A stretch of DNA of 64,000 nucleotides from Bradyrhizobium cytisi (GTDB lineage Bacteria > Pseudomonadota > Alphaproteobacteria > Rhizobiales > Xanthobacteraceae). The translations under genes were made by a program, and so were the position numbers. The notes beneath the pieces were generated by a model. It was not told where the DNA came from, ran no database searches, and saw nothing but the letters and a program-made list of their open reading frames with translations. Below, in pieces: positions 44,333-55,302 of this stretch. The DNA is taken from the NCBI RefSeq assembly GCF_008123515.1, contig NZ_VSSR01000037.1, positions 1 to 64,000 on the forward strand, read 5' to 3'. Position 1 is the stretch's first letter; the number at the start of each line of letters is the position of its first letter.

Positions 44333-46288
44333 TCACTCCGCGGCCGCTTGCGCCGTGAGGGCGTCCTCGACCGGCGGCGGCTCCCGGTTGGGCGCATCGC
44401 TGCTGTCGGCCATCCGGGCCAGTTTCTCGCGTGCGGCCTCGGCCTCGCGCTGCCTGTTCCACATGCTGGCGTAGAGACCGCCCTGTACGAGCAGGCTGGC
44501 ATGGGTGCCGCGCTCGGCGATGCGGCCCTGGTCCAGCACGATGATCTCGTCGGCACCGACGATGGTCGAGAGCCGGTGGGCAATGACGAGCGAGGTGCGG
44601 TTCTTGGCCACACGGTCGAGCGCGCCCTGGATCTCGTGCTCGGTGTGGGTGTCGAGCGCAGAGGTCGCCTCGTCCAGCACCAGGATCGGCGGCGCCTTCA
44701 GCACGGTGCGCGCGATCGCGACGCGCTGCTTCTCGCCGCCCGACAGCTTCAGCCCGCGCTCGCCGACCTGGGTCTCGTAGCCCATCGGCGCCATGCGAAT
44801 GAAATGGTCGATCTGCGCCAGCCGCGCCGCCTCCTCGACCTCGGCATCGCCAGCGTCCCAGCGGCCGTAGCGGATGTTGTAGCGGATAGTGTCGTTGAAC
44901 AGCACCGTGTCCTGCGGCACCATGCCGATGGAGGCGCGCAAGCTCGCCTGCGTGACCTCGCGGATGTCCTGGCCGTCGATCAGGATCTTTCCGCCGGAGA
45001 TGTCGTAGAGGCGGAACAGCAGGCGCGAAATGGTCGACTTGCCGGCGCCGGACGGGCCGACGATCGCGACCGTCTTGCCGGCCGGCACCTCGAAGCTGAT
45101 GCCTTTCAGGATCGGCCGCGCCGGCTCATAGGCAAAGCGCACGTCCTCGAAGCGCACCGTGCCGGCGGAGACGACCAGCGGCTGCGCGCAGGGCTCATCC
45201 TTGATCTCGGCCTCGCGGCCGATCACGCCGAACATCTTCTCGATGTCGATGATCGCCTGCTTGATCTCGCGATAGACCATGCCCATGAAGTTCAGGGGTT
45301 GGTAGAGCTGGATCATCATGGCGTTGACCAGCACGAAATCGCCGACCGTGTTGGTGCCGTTGCGCACGCCGATCGCGCACATCAGCATGGTCGCGGTCAG
45401 GCCCAGCGTGAAGATCACGGCTTGCCCGGTATTGAGCACGGCCAACGAAGTGTAGGCGTGGACGCTCGACTCCTCGTAGCGCGCCACCGAACGGTCGTAG
45501 CGCTGCGCCTCTCGCGCCTCGGCGCTGAAATATTTCACGGTCTCATAGTTGAGCAGCGAGTCGATCGCCTTGGTGTTCGCCTCAGTGTCGGAATCGTTCA
45601 TCTTGCGGCGGATGCCGATCCGCCATTCGGTCGCGACGTAGGTGTAATACATGTAGACCGTGACGGTGATCAGGGTTGCGACCACGTAGCGCCAGTCGAA
45701 CTGCCACAGCAGCACGGCCAGCAGCAGCGAGACCTCGACGATGGTCGGGATCAGCTGCAGGATCACCATGCGCACGATGACCTCGATGCCCTCGCGGCCG
45801 CGCTCGAGCACGCGCGTCAGGCCGCCGGTCTTGCGCTCGAGATGAAAGCGCAGCGACAGCTCGTGCATGTGGACGAAGGTGATGGTGGCGAGCTTGCGCA
45901 CCGCGTGCATGGCGACGCGCGCGAAAATGCCGTCGCGCCATTGCGTCAGCACCGCCATCACGATGCGCATGACGCCGTAGCTCGCGGTCAGCAGCAATGG
46001 CGAGGCGATCACCCAGAGGTGCCAATTGTCAGGCTGCACCGGCGCGGTGTTAGCGCCGGTCAACGCATCCGTCGCCCATTTGAAGCTGAACGGCACCGTC
46101 AACGTGATCAGCTTGGCGGCGAGCAGCAGCACCATCGACCAGACCACCCGCATCTTCAGGTCGACGCGGTCGCCCGGCCAGATGTAGGGCCACAGATGCG
46201 CCAGTGTGCCTATCAGGGTGGCCCGCTCCAGCGGTCCGCCTGAGGGATCAGGCACGTCGGGGACGTCTGGCGAATGAGGTGGGCTCAT
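44333..46288 (-). CDS. ATM1/HMT1-type ABC exporter (permease-ATPase fusion)
   Basis: A 651-residue half-transporter. The N-terminal membrane domain (about 60-330, six helices) includes LERKTGGLTRVLERGREGIE, which is characteristic of ATM1-type exporters. The ATPase domain has Walker A GPSGAGKST, signature LSGGEKQR and Walker B ILVLDEATSALD. Such proteins export glutathione-linked sulfur or metal-thiol complexes and help iron-sulfur assembly or heavy-metal tolerance. ATG 46288 is used in place of the TTG one codon earlier. Confidence 0.9.
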   Translation of the reverse strand: MSPPHSPDVPDVPDPSGGPLERATLIGTLAHLWPYIWPGDRVDLKMRVVWSMVLLLAAKLITLTVPFSFKWATDALTGANTAPVQPDNWHLWVIASPLLLTASYGVMRIVMAVLTQWRDGIFARVAMHAVRKLATITFVHMHELSLRFHLERKTGGLTRVLERGREGIEVIVRMVILQLIPTIVEVSLLLAVLLWQFDWRYVVATLITVTVYMYYTYVATEWRIGIRRKMNDSDTEANTKAIDSLLNYETVKYFSAEAREAQRYDRSVARYEESSVHAYTSLAVLNTGQAVIFTLGLTATMLMCAIGVRNGTNTVGDFVLVNAMMIQLYQPLNFMGMVYREIKQAIIDIEKMFGVIGREAEIKDEPCAQPLVVSAGTVRFEDVRFAYEPARPILKGISFEVPAGKTVAIVGPSGAGKSTISRLLFRLYDISGGKILIDGQDIREVTQASLRASIGMVPQDTVLFNDTIRYNIRYGRWDAGDAEVEEAARLAQIDHFIRMAPMGYETQVGERGLKLSGGEKQRVAIARTVLKAPPILVLDEATSALDTHTEHEIQGALDRVAKNRTSLVIAHRLSTIVGADEIIVLDQGRIAERGTHASLLVQGGLYASMWNRQREAEAAREKLARMADSSDAPNREPPPVEDALTAQAAAE

Positions 46289-46488
46289 CAAGAAACCTGA
46301 AGGCCCGCCGGATGCGGGCGCGTTGCGATTAACTGTTTTCGCTCGTCATATAGAAGCTTCCGGGGGCCAGCGCACCCCGCCAGATGGCGAATCTTCGATT
46401 GTTTGTCGCCATTTACCGGTAGATTTGCGGGCGGTCCGAATCACCGATTGGGCTTGACGCCCATTCGCTGCAATGCATCATGGCGCCA

Positions 46489-47094
46489 ATGAGCACGATC
46501 AAAACCGTCTGTGTCTATTGCGGCTCCGGTCCCGGAACCAATCCCCACTTCACCGAAGGCGCCAAGGCATTCGGCAAGGCGCTCGCCGAGAGCAACATCC
46601 GCCTGGTTTATGGCGGCGGCTCGCTTGGCCTGATGGGCTCGGTCGCGACCTCCGTGCTCGATCACGGCGGCACCGTCACCGGCATCATTCCCGAATTCCT
46701 GCGAAAGCGCGAGAATGCGCTGACCCGCGTGCAGGAAATGATCGTCACCCCCGACATGCACGAGCGCAAGCGGCTGATGTTCGAGCGCTCCGACGCCTTC
46801 GTGGCGCTGCCGGGCGGCGTCGGCACGCTGGAGGAGCTGGTCGAGCAGCTGACCTGGAAGCAACTCGGCCGTCACGCCAAGCCGGTGCTGCTCGCCAATT
46901 TCGACAATTTCTGGGAGCCGCTGTTCTCGCTGCTGTCGCATATGCGCCAGACCGAGTTCATCCGCGCCGGCCTCTCGGTCGATATCCTCAAGGCCGATCG
47001 CGTCGAGGACATCTTGCCGAAGCTGAAGGCCGCCGTGGCCCAGCTCGCCGAGGCGGAAAAGCAGCTCGCCCCGGAAGTGGCGCGCAAGCTTTAA
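46489..47094 (+). CDS. LOG family protein (TIGR00730)
   Basis: A 201-residue Rossmann-type protein of the LOG family. The motif PGGVGTLEE (near residue 113) and YGGGSLGLMG near the start are present. Family members release cytokinin free bases from riboside 5'-monophosphates or hydrolyse AMP-type nucleotides. In rhizobia a cytokinin role has been suggested, but many LOG proteins act as housekeeping nucleotidases. ATG 46480, three codons earlier, is also possible; neither has a clear ribosome site. Confidence 0.88.
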   Translation: MSTIKTVCVYCGSGPGTNPHFTEGAKAFGKALAESNIRLVYGGGSLGLMGSVATSVLDHGGTVTGIIPEFLRKRENALTRVQEMIVTPDMHERKRLMFERSDAFVALPGGVGTLEELVEQLTWKQLGRHAKPVLLANFDNFWEPLFSLLSHMRQTEFIRAGLSVDILKADRVEDILPKLKAAVAQLAEAEKQLAPEVARKL

Positions 47095-47097
47095 GCC

Positions 47098-47475
47098 TCA
47101 CTCGCTCGGAAACGTCACCGCCTCGATCCGGTTGCCGTCGGGATCAAGGACGAAGGCTGCGTAGTAGCGCACGCGGTCGTGCGGGCGAATGCCCGGCGCG
47201 CCATCCGATGCGCCGCCTGTCGCAAGCGCGGCAGCGTGGAATGCATCGACCTCGGCCGTCGTCTTCGCCCGCAGGCAGATGTGCACGCCGCTCTCCGGCG
47301 GCACAGGCGGCATGGCCTCGCGCAGATTGATCCAGAACTCGGGATAGGCCTTGCCGAAGCCGACCGTGCGCGGCCGCGTGACGAGGCGGGTGAGGCCGAG
47401 GGCGGCGAGCGTGGCTTCATAGAATGCGGCGGAGCGCTCGATATCGCTGACGCCGACGGAGATGTGGTCGATCAT
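47098..47475 (-). CDS. VOC family (glyoxalase-like) protein
   Basis: A 125-residue single-domain vicinal-oxygen-chelate protein. It starts MIDHISVGVSDIERSAAFYE and ends with FVLDPDGNRIEAVTF, the metal-ligand end of the fold. Small members include glyoxalase I-like enzymes and resistance proteins; the substrate cannot be told. It converges with the LOG gene, with 3 bp between stops. Confidence 0.85.
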   Translation of the reverse strand: MIDHISVGVSDIERSAAFYEATLAALGLTRLVTRPRTVGFGKAYPEFWINLREAMPPVPPESGVHICLRAKTTAEVDAFHAAALATGGASDGAPGIRPHDRVRYYAAFVLDPDGNRIEAVTFPSE

Positions 47476-47497
47476 TGCTAGCGCTCCCCTCTCTCCT

Positions 47498-47577
47498 CGT
47501 CATTGCGAGCGAAGCGAAGCAATCCAGAGTCTTTCCGCGGTGACAGTCTGGATTGCTTCGCTACGCTCGCAATGACG
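47498..47577. repeat. 80-bp near-perfect palindromic repeat
   Basis: Arms beginning CGTCATTGCGAGCGAAGCGA and ending in its complement (TCGCTACGCTCGCAATGACG) pair over about 30 bases, with a single mismatch, around a roughly 20-base centre. This is a classic Rhizobiales/Bradyrhizobium repetitive palindrome. It lies between the VOC gene and cimA. Confidence 0.8.
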
Positions 47578-47599
47578 GCGTTTGTAGCACCGCCGCGCC

Positions 47600-49198
47600 C
47601 TACGCCGGCGCGCCCGACTTCACGAGCTTGTAGATCACCGAATCCATCAGCGCCTGAAACGATGCATCGATGATGTTCGGGGACACGCCGACCGTGGTCC
47701 AGCGATCGCCGGTCTCGTCCTCGCTCTCGATCAGGACGCGCGTCACCGCACCGGTGCCGCCGTTGAGGATACGCACGCGGTAATCGATCAGCGTCAGGCC
47801 CTCAATGTACTTCTGGTATTTTCCGAGATCCTTGCGCAACGCGACGTCGAGCGCGTTCACCGGGCCGTTGCCCTCGGCTGCCGAGATCAGATGCTCGCCT
47901 GCAACGTCGACCTTCACCACGGCCAAGGCGACCGTGACGCGCTCGCCAAGCGCGTTGTAGCGCTGCTCGACATTGACATCGAACTGCTCGACCTCGAAAT
48001 ATTGCGGCACTTTTCCGAGCGTGCGGCGCGCCAGCAGATCGAACGAGGCGTTGGCGGATTCATAGGCGTAGCCGGCAGCCTCCCGCTCTTTCAATTCCTC
48101 GACCAGTCGGGTCAGCTTCGGATCTCGCTTCTCGTAAGCGATACCGGCGCGGTCGAGCTCGGCCATGACGTTGGAGCGGCCGGCCTGGTCGGACACCAGC
48201 ACCTTGCGGTGATTGCCGACGGTCTCCGGCAACACATGCTCGTAGGTCTGCGGATCCTTCATCACGGCGGAGGCGTGAATGCCGGTCTTGGTGACGAAGG
48301 CGCTCTCGCCGACATAGGCGGCATGGCGGTTCGGCACGCGGTTGAGCATGTCGTCGAGCGTACGCGAGACCTTGACCAGCGTTGCAAGCTTTTCCGGCGT
48401 GACCGAGATATCGAAGGTGTCGGCGAATTCCCGCTTCAGCTTCAAGGTCGGAATCAGCGAGCAGAGGTTGGCGTTGCCGCAGCGCTCGCCGAGTCCGTTC
48501 AGCGTGCCCTGGATCTGCCGCGCCCCGGCGCGCACCGCGGCGAGCGAATTCGCCACCGCCTGCTCGGTGTCGTTATGGGCGTGGATGCCGAGATGGTCGC
48601 CGGGGATGTGCTTGGTCACCTCGGTGACGATCGCCTCGATCTCGTTCGGCATGGTGCCGCCGTTGGTGTCGCACAACACCACCCAGCGCGCGCCGGCCTC
48701 ATAGGCGGCCCTGGCGCAGGCGAGCGCGAAGGTCGAATCTTCCTTGTAGCCGTCGAAAAAGTGCTCGCAGTCGAGCATGACCTCGCGGCCGGCGGCCTTT
48801 GCCGCTGCGACGCTGTCGCGGATCGAGGCAAGATTTTCCTCTTTCGTCGTCTCCAGCGCGACGCGTACCTGATACGCCGAGGACTTTGCCACGAAGCAGA
48901 TCGCGTCCGCCTTCGCGTCCAGGAGCCCGGCGACGCCGGGGTCATTGGAGACCGAGCGGCCTGCCCGCCGCGTCATGCCGAAGGCGGTGAAGCGCGCATG
49001 GTTCAGCTTCGGCTTGTTGCCGAAAAATTCGGTGTCGAGCGGATTGGCGCCGGGATAACCGCCCTCGACATAGTCGATGCCGAGCTCGTCGAGCATCGCT
49101 GCGATGACCTGCTTGTCGGTCAGCGTGAAGTCGACGCCGTTGGTCTGCGCACCGTCGCGCAGCGTGGTGTCGAACAGATACAGACGCTCCTTGCTCAT
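47600..49198 (-). CDS. cimA: citramalate synthase
   Basis: A 532-residue enzyme of the isopropylmalate synthase family, TIGR00977 (CimA-type) subgroup. The N-terminal TIM barrel has LFDTTLRDGAQTNGVDFT and the metal-binding GIHAHNDTEQAVANS. The C-terminal region (about 400-525) is the regulatory LeuA-type domain (RVRILNGGTGAVTRVLIESE). It condenses pyruvate and acetyl-CoA to citramalate for threonine-independent isoleucine synthesis. ATG 49198 overlaps the GNAT stop by 4 bp. The 21-codon upstream extension reads into the GNAT gene. Confidence 0.92.
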   Translation of the reverse strand: MSKERLYLFDTTLRDGAQTNGVDFTLTDKQVIAAMLDELGIDYVEGGYPGANPLDTEFFGNKPKLNHARFTAFGMTRRAGRSVSNDPGVAGLLDAKADAICFVAKSSAYQVRVALETTKEENLASIRDSVAAAKAAGREVMLDCEHFFDGYKEDSTFALACARAAYEAGARWVVLCDTNGGTMPNEIEAIVTEVTKHIPGDHLGIHAHNDTEQAVANSLAAVRAGARQIQGTLNGLGERCGNANLCSLIPTLKLKREFADTFDISVTPEKLATLVKVSRTLDDMLNRVPNRHAAYVGESAFVTKTGIHASAVMKDPQTYEHVLPETVGNHRKVLVSDQAGRSNVMAELDRAGIAYEKRDPKLTRLVEELKEREAAGYAYESANASFDLLARRTLGKVPQYFEVEQFDVNVEQRYNALGERVTVALAVVKVDVAGEHLISAAEGNGPVNALDVALRKDLGKYQKYIEGLTLIDYRVRILNGGTGAVTRVLIESEDETGDRWTTVGVSPNIIDASFQALMDSVIYKLVKSGAPA

Positions 49199-49703
49199 TG
49201 CAGCGCTCCCGATGCGGGTCCGGTGCCGAACGTTTTCTGCATGGTGGTGTTGGCGAGCCACTCGTCGTTGACGGTGATGCTATTGCGCTGCATGGCGATA
49301 TAACCGCGCTTGGCGAAGAAGCCTTCCGCCGTATCGCTGGCGTCGACCGTCAATTTTTCCGCGCCACGGCCGCCGGCGAGCTTTTCCAGCGCGTCGACCA
49401 GCATGGTCGCAATGCCCTGCCCCGCCACGGCCGGATGAACGTAGAGCATACGGATGTGATCCTTGCCGCGCAGCGAGGCGAAGCCGACGGGCGAGCCGTC
49501 GAGCGTCGCGATCAGCGTCAGGTCGGCCGCCAGCCGCTTGCCGAACTCCTCGTCCTCCGCCGCCGCCATCCAGGCTTCCTGCTGCGCCTCGCTGTAGTCG
49601 TCGCCGGTCAGCTCCTGGATGCTGGCGGCGAAGATCGCGGCCAGCATGGGAACGTCATCAGGCAAAAACGGCCGCAAGCCGGGCTTGGGATGCGCTTGTG
49701 CCA

Positions 49704-49704
<1 letters not shown>
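49195..49704 (-). CDS. GNAT family N-acetyltransferase
   Basis: A 169-residue GNAT protein. The acetyl-CoA loop is HPAVAGQGIATMLVDALE (near residues 91-108), and GFFAKRGY is the final conserved strand. The acceptor is unknown. It is coupled to cysS upstream (TGATG) and to cimA downstream (ATGA), forming the operon cysS-GNAT-cimA. A GTG one codon earlier is possible. Confidence 0.88.
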
Positions 49705-51101
<1,397 letters not shown>

Positions 51102-51391
51102 ATGGATACCCGTCGGCTGTTGGCCGGGCGTCCAGTGCTCTCAACGGTTTTGAGAAAAGACGGCTCCAGCCAGCGAATCGCTAGCTCGTAATCTCGCGGC
51201 AAATAATGCAGATGGCGAGGAGACCGTTCATGCGGCGACATATGGGCCACGAAGGCGCCTTTCGTCAAGAGAGCCGCGAAAATGCCGCTTTATTTCCGCA
51301 ATGCGCGGCCGCACCGCCTTGATGGTTCGTCATCCTTAACCTTTTGGGTTTAATTCGGAACCCGGTGGTCCCCCCAGCCCCCGGTGCACCC

Positions 51392-51697
51392 ATGCGATCC
51401 CTGCTCGCGCTTGTCTCCTGTGCCTCTCTTCTCGCGGCATCCAGCGCTTTCGCCGAGACCCGCGTCTTCATCATCGCCAACCAGGCCGACGGCTACGGCG
51501 TCGACCAGTGCCTGGCCAAGGGCGAGAAGTGCGGCGCGCAGGTCGCCCGCACCTACTGCCAGTCACGGGACTTTGCACAGGCATCAAGCTACCGCCGGGT
51601 CGATCCCGACGAAATTACCGGCTCTGTCCCCAAATCCGGCGCAAACTGCTCCCATGGCCATTGCGACGAATATGTCGCAATCACCTGCCAGCGCTGA
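51392..51697 (+). CDS. small exported cysteine-rich protein
   Basis: A 101-residue protein. The signal peptide MRSLLALVSCASLLAASSAFA is cleaved near residue 22. The mature part has six cysteines (QCLAKGEKCG, ARTYCQS, NCSHGHCDEY, TCQR), suggesting disulfide bonds in the periplasm. ATG 51392 begins the signal peptide; a longer TTG frame from 51344 only adds proline-rich sequence. The family is not recognised beyond rhizobial hypotheticals. Confidence 0.7.
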   Translation: MRSLLALVSCASLLAASSAFAETRVFIIANQADGYGVDQCLAKGEKCGAQVARTYCQSRDFAQASSYRRVDPDEITGSVPKSGANCSHGHCDEYVAITCQR

Positions 51698-51839
51698 ATT
51701 CGCTCGGAGCTGGCGGACCTTAGGACCCGTTTACCGCCCCTGAAACGACGTGACGCTGCCGCAGGAAGCGGCTATTGGAGGGCGCGCTTCGGCCCCCAAA
51801 TCACATTGAAAAGTCACTTGGGGCCGTGACCTCGCTAGA

Positions 51840-53027
51840 ATGGCGGATATGCCTGAATTTTTGTCCCTGTCCCGTCCCCGCTCCTTCCTTGCCTGCACCG
51901 TGCTTCTGAGTGCGATCGTGCTCGCCACTGACGCCTTTGCACAGGCTGGCCCGCCCGGAGCACCGCCGCCTCCGCCCACCCAGGGCGGGCTCGGGCCGAA
52001 CCCGATGTGCGTGCGGCTCGAAGGACAACTCGCCGCGCTCAACGGTGGGGCGAGCGGCGATCCCGCGCGCGACGACCAGATCCGCCGCTACCAGGATTCC
52101 CAGACCCGCCAGCAAGCCGAGCTCGACCGCGTCACCATGCAGGCCAAGCGCATGGGCTGCGATTCCTCCGGCTTCTTCTCGCTGTTCAACGGCCAGTCGG
52201 CGCAATGCGGTCCGGTCAACACCCAGATCCAGCAGATGCGTGCCAATCTCGACCAGATCACCGGCAATCTCGAACGCCTGCGCGGCGGCGGTGCCGGCGG
52301 CAGCCCTGAGCGCGACAGCCAGCGCCGCTCGGTGCTGATTGCGCTCGCGCAAAACAATTGCGGCCCGCAATACGCCAACGCCGTGCAGTCGCAGGGCGGC
52401 AACTTCCTGAGCAATCTGTTCGGCGGCAATAACGCCAACAATCCGCCGGGCGCGCCGCCCTCCGATCTCGGCGGCCCGCAATCCGGCACCTACCGCACTG
52501 TCTGCGTGCGCACCTGCGACGGCGCGTATTTCCCGATCTCGTTTGCGACCGTGCCAGCGCGCTTCCCCGATGACGAGAGGACCTGCAAGGCGCTGTGCCC
52601 GGCGGCCGAAGCCGCGCTCTACGCCCACCGCAATCCCGGCGAGGACATGAGCTCCGCGGTCTCGATCAGCGGCCAGCCCTACACGGCGCTGCCGACCGCC
52701 TTCAAATTCCGCAGCGAGTTCAACCCGTCCTGCTCGTGCAAAGCGGCGGGCCAGACCTGGGCCGATGCGCTGAAATCGGCCGACGACAAGGCGGCCGTCG
52801 AGCAGCAGGGTGACATCATCGTCACCGAGGAGAGCGCCAAGAAGATGCAGCAGCGGCAGCTCACCAAGGGCGCGCCGGCGAATGCCAAGAAGGGCGCAGC
52901 TCCTGCGCCGACGACGGCCACGGCACCGGCCGCCACGCCGCCTGCGGATGCGAGCACCGCGGCCACGTCGGAGAACAAGCCGATCCGCTCGGTGGGCCCG
53001 AGCTTCCTGCCGCAGCAGCAGAAGTAA
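51840..53027 (+). CDS. DUF2865 domain exported protein
   Basis: A 395-residue exported protein. The signal peptide (about 1-35) ends near TDAFAQ, followed by a proline-rich stretch. The DUF2865 core lies near 215-310, with YRTVCVRTCDGAYFPISF and the cysteine-rich CKALCPAAEAALYAHR and NPSCSCKAAG. A low-complexity alanine/proline tail ends in SFLPQQQK. The domain is restricted largely to Rhizobiales and its function is unknown; a cell-envelope role is likely from the export signal. Confidence 0.82.
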   Translation: MADMPEFLSLSRPRSFLACTVLLSAIVLATDAFAQAGPPGAPPPPPTQGGLGPNPMCVRLEGQLAALNGGASGDPARDDQIRRYQDSQTRQQAELDRVTMQAKRMGCDSSGFFSLFNGQSAQCGPVNTQIQQMRANLDQITGNLERLRGGGAGGSPERDSQRRSVLIALAQNNCGPQYANAVQSQGGNFLSNLFGGNNANNPPGAPPSDLGGPQSGTYRTVCVRTCDGAYFPISFATVPARFPDDERTCKALCPAAEAALYAHRNPGEDMSSAVSISGQPYTALPTAFKFRSEFNPSCSCKAAGQTWADALKSADDKAAVEQQGDIIVTEESAKKMQQRQLTKGAPANAKKGAAPAPTTATAPAATPPADASTAATSENKPIRSVGPSFLPQQQK

Positions 53028-53041
53028 GCGGCTCCAAACTC

Positions 53042-53150
53042 AGTGTCATGCCCCGCGAATGCGGGGCATCCAGTACGCCGCAGCAGCAGTCGGTTTTCGC
53101 GATTTCCGCCGCGGAGTACTGGATCATCCGCCTTCGCGGATGATGACAGC
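53042..53150. repeat. intergenic palindromic repeat with three stems
   Basis: TGCCCCGC/GCGGGGCA (about 53049-53069) and ATCATCCGC/GCGGATGAT (53123-53144) are local hairpins, and ATCCAGTAC pairs with GTACTGGAT further out. It separates the convergent DUF2865 gene and nadE and may serve as a two-way transcript end. Confidence 0.6.
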
Positions 53151-53162
53151 GGAATGGATCGC

Positions 53163-54926
53163 CTACCCCTCGAACGCGTCGATCGACGCCTTGCTGCCGG
53201 GCGAGACCAGCGTCTCGTCGGGCGCGGGCAACTTCTCGCCTCTGTCGCGAAAGCGGTTGGTGATGGGATAGCGGCGGTCGCGGCCGAAGTTCTTCCGCGT
53301 CACCTTCACGCCGGGGGCGGCCTGGCGGCGCTTGTATTCGGCGACGTTGAGAAGATGGTCGATGCGGGTCACCGTCTCGCGGTCGAAGCCCGCGGCGATG
53401 ATCTGGTCGAGTGGCTCCTCGCGTTCGACCAGACGCTCCAGGATCGCGTCGAGCACCTCGTAAGCCGGCAGTGAGTCCTGATCGGTCTGGTTCTCACGCA
53501 GCTCCGCAGTCGGCGGTCGTGTGATGATATCGGGCGGGATCACCTCGCCCGCCGGTCCGAGCGCGCCGTCCGGTTTCCATGCATTGCGCAGCGCCGCCAA
53601 TCGAAACACCTGCGTCTTGTAGATGTCCTTGATCGGATTGAAGCCGCCGTTCATGTCGCCATAGAGCGTGGCATAGCCGACCGACATTTCCGACTTGTTG
53701 CCTGTCGTCACCACCATCAGCCCGGTCTTGTTGGAGATCGCCATCAGCAGCGTGCCGCGCGTCCGGGCCTGGAGGTTTTCCTCGGCGATATCGGGCGGCA
53801 GGTTCTTGAAGATGCCGGACAGAATGGTCTCGAAACCATTCACCGCCTCCGCGATCGGCAACACCTCGTAGCGGATGCCGAGATGGCCGGCGAGCTCGCC
53901 CGCATCGGCAATCGAGTGTGCCGCCGTGTAGCGATAAGGCAGCATCACGCCGTGCACCTGGTCGGCGCCGAGTGCGTCGACCGCGATCGCCGCACAGAGT
54001 GCGGAATCGATGCCGCCCGAGATGCCGAGCAGCACACCGGGAAAGCCGTTTTTGGTAACGTAGTCGCGCAAGCCCAGCACGCAGGCGGCATAGTCGGCCT
54101 TATCGCCCTCGGGCTGCTCCGCGATCGGACCCGTGCAACGCCAATCGCCGCCGTTTCTGATGAAGCGCAACGTCGTGACGTTCTCCTCGAACGCGGGCAG
54201 TTGCGCGGCAAGCGAGAGATCGCCATTGAGCGCGAAAGACGCGCCGTCGAACACGAGCTCGTCCTGGCCGCAGACCTGGTTGAGATAGACCAGAGGCAGG
54301 CCGCTCTCGGTGACCCGCGCGACCGCCACCGACAGACGCACATCGTTCTTGTCGCGGCCATAGGGCGAGCCGTTCGGGACCAGAATGATCTCGGCGCCGG
54401 TCTCGGCCAGCGTCTCGATCACGTTCTCGTAGTCCTCGGACTCTTCCAGCCAGATGTCCTCGCAGATCGGCACGCCGATCCGCACGCCGCGCACGGTGAC
54501 CGGACCAGCAGCTGGCCCGCGCGCAAACAGCCGCTTCTCGTCGAACACACCGTAATTCGGCAGGTTGCATTTGAAGCGCAACGCGGCGATGCGCCCGCCG
54601 TCGAGCAGCGCACAGGCATTGTAGAGCTTGCCGTCCTCGACCCAGGGCGTGCCGACCAGCAGCGCCGGGCCGCCGTCGGCGGTCTCGCGCGCTAGCGCTT
54701 CGATGACGGAACGGCAGGCGGCCTGGAAGGCAGGCTTCTGCACCAGATCTTCCGGCGGATAACCGGCGATGAACAATTCCGGAAACAGCACCAGATCGGC
54801 ACCATCGGCGATCGCTCGCTCGCGTGCCGAGCGAACCTTCGCGGCATTGCCCTCGATATCGCCCATGGTCGGATTGAGCTGGGCGAGCGTGACCGCGAAT
54901 GCGTCGAGACGTTCGGTCATGGCCAC
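53163..54926 (-). CDS. nadE: glutamine-dependent NAD+ synthetase
   Basis: A 587-residue enzyme with two domains. The N-terminal nitrilase-type glutaminase has FPELFIAGYPPEDL (glutamate) and GVPICEDIW (nucleophilic cysteine). The C-terminal synthetase has the ATP loop GISGGIDSAL near residue 304, and TGNKSEMSVGYATLYGD. It amidates nicotinic acid adenine dinucleotide to NAD+ using glutamine. The length is normal for the bacterial glutamine-dependent form. It is the last gene of an apparent aroF-type/dgkA/nadE run on the minus strand. Confidence 0.93.
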   Translation of the reverse strand: MAMTERLDAFAVTLAQLNPTMGDIEGNAAKVRSARERAIADGADLVLFPELFIAGYPPEDLVQKPAFQAACRSVIEALARETADGGPALLVGTPWVEDGKLYNACALLDGGRIAALRFKCNLPNYGVFDEKRLFARGPAAGPVTVRGVRIGVPICEDIWLEESEDYENVIETLAETGAEIILVPNGSPYGRDKNDVRLSVAVARVTESGLPLVYLNQVCGQDELVFDGASFALNGDLSLAAQLPAFEENVTTLRFIRNGGDWRCTGPIAEQPEGDKADYAACVLGLRDYVTKNGFPGVLLGISGGIDSALCAAIAVDALGADQVHGVMLPYRYTAAHSIADAGELAGHLGIRYEVLPIAEAVNGFETILSGIFKNLPPDIAEENLQARTRGTLLMAISNKTGLMVVTTGNKSEMSVGYATLYGDMNGGFNPIKDIYKTQVFRLAALRNAWKPDGALGPAGEVIPPDIITRPPTAELRENQTDQDSLPAYEVLDAILERLVEREEPLDQIIAAGFDRETVTRIDHLLNVAEYKRRQAAPGVKVTRKNFGRDRRYPITNRFRDRGEKLPAPDETLVSPGSKASIDAFEG

Positions 54927-54944
54927 CGCACTCCAATTTCGTGG

Positions 54945-55298
54945 CTAGAGGAATCCCAGACGCTCGATGATCGCGATGATCCAGAACGCGCCGGCCATCA
55001 GCAGCGCGACGCCGACCGCGGCCGAGCCCATGTCCTTGACCCGCCCGATCTGCTTGTCGTGATCCATGGTCAGGCGATCGGCGAGCTTCTCGATCGCGGT
55101 GTTGAGCAACTCGACCACCAGCACGAAGGCGACCGAGCAGACCAGCTCGACCGCGCGCGTCGCGCTGGCGGCGACGAACCACGCCACCGGCAGCGACAGG
55201 AGCAGCGCAAAGATCTCCTCGCGGACGGCCTGCTCCGAGTGGAACGCAAAGGCCAGACCGTTGCGGGAGTTGATCGTGGCCTTCCAGATCCGCAGCAA
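54945..55298 (-). CDS. dgkA: diacylglycerol kinase
   Basis: A 117-residue integral membrane kinase of the prokaryotic DgkA family with three membrane helices. Conserved parts are NGLAFAFHSEQAVREEIFAL and LVVELLNTAIEKLADR, which hold the catalytic glutamates. It recycles diacylglycerol to phosphatidic acid. The start is TTG 55298, four bases after the DAHP synthase stop. The next gene, nadE, begins 18 bp after its stop, so all three are probably co-transcribed. Confidence 0.88.
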   Translation of the reverse strand: MLRIWKATINSRNGLAFAFHSEQAVREEIFALLLSLPVAWFVAASATRAVELVCSVAFVLVVELLNTAIEKLADRLTMDHDKQIGRVKDMGSAAVGVALLMAGAFWIIAIIERLGFL

Positions 55299-55302
55299 GG
55301 AT

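Noticed and set aside
44300..46243. 647-codon plus-strand frame opposite the ABC exporter
   Set aside because: Antisense to an unmistakable ATPase; composition is shadow-like and has no ribosome site.
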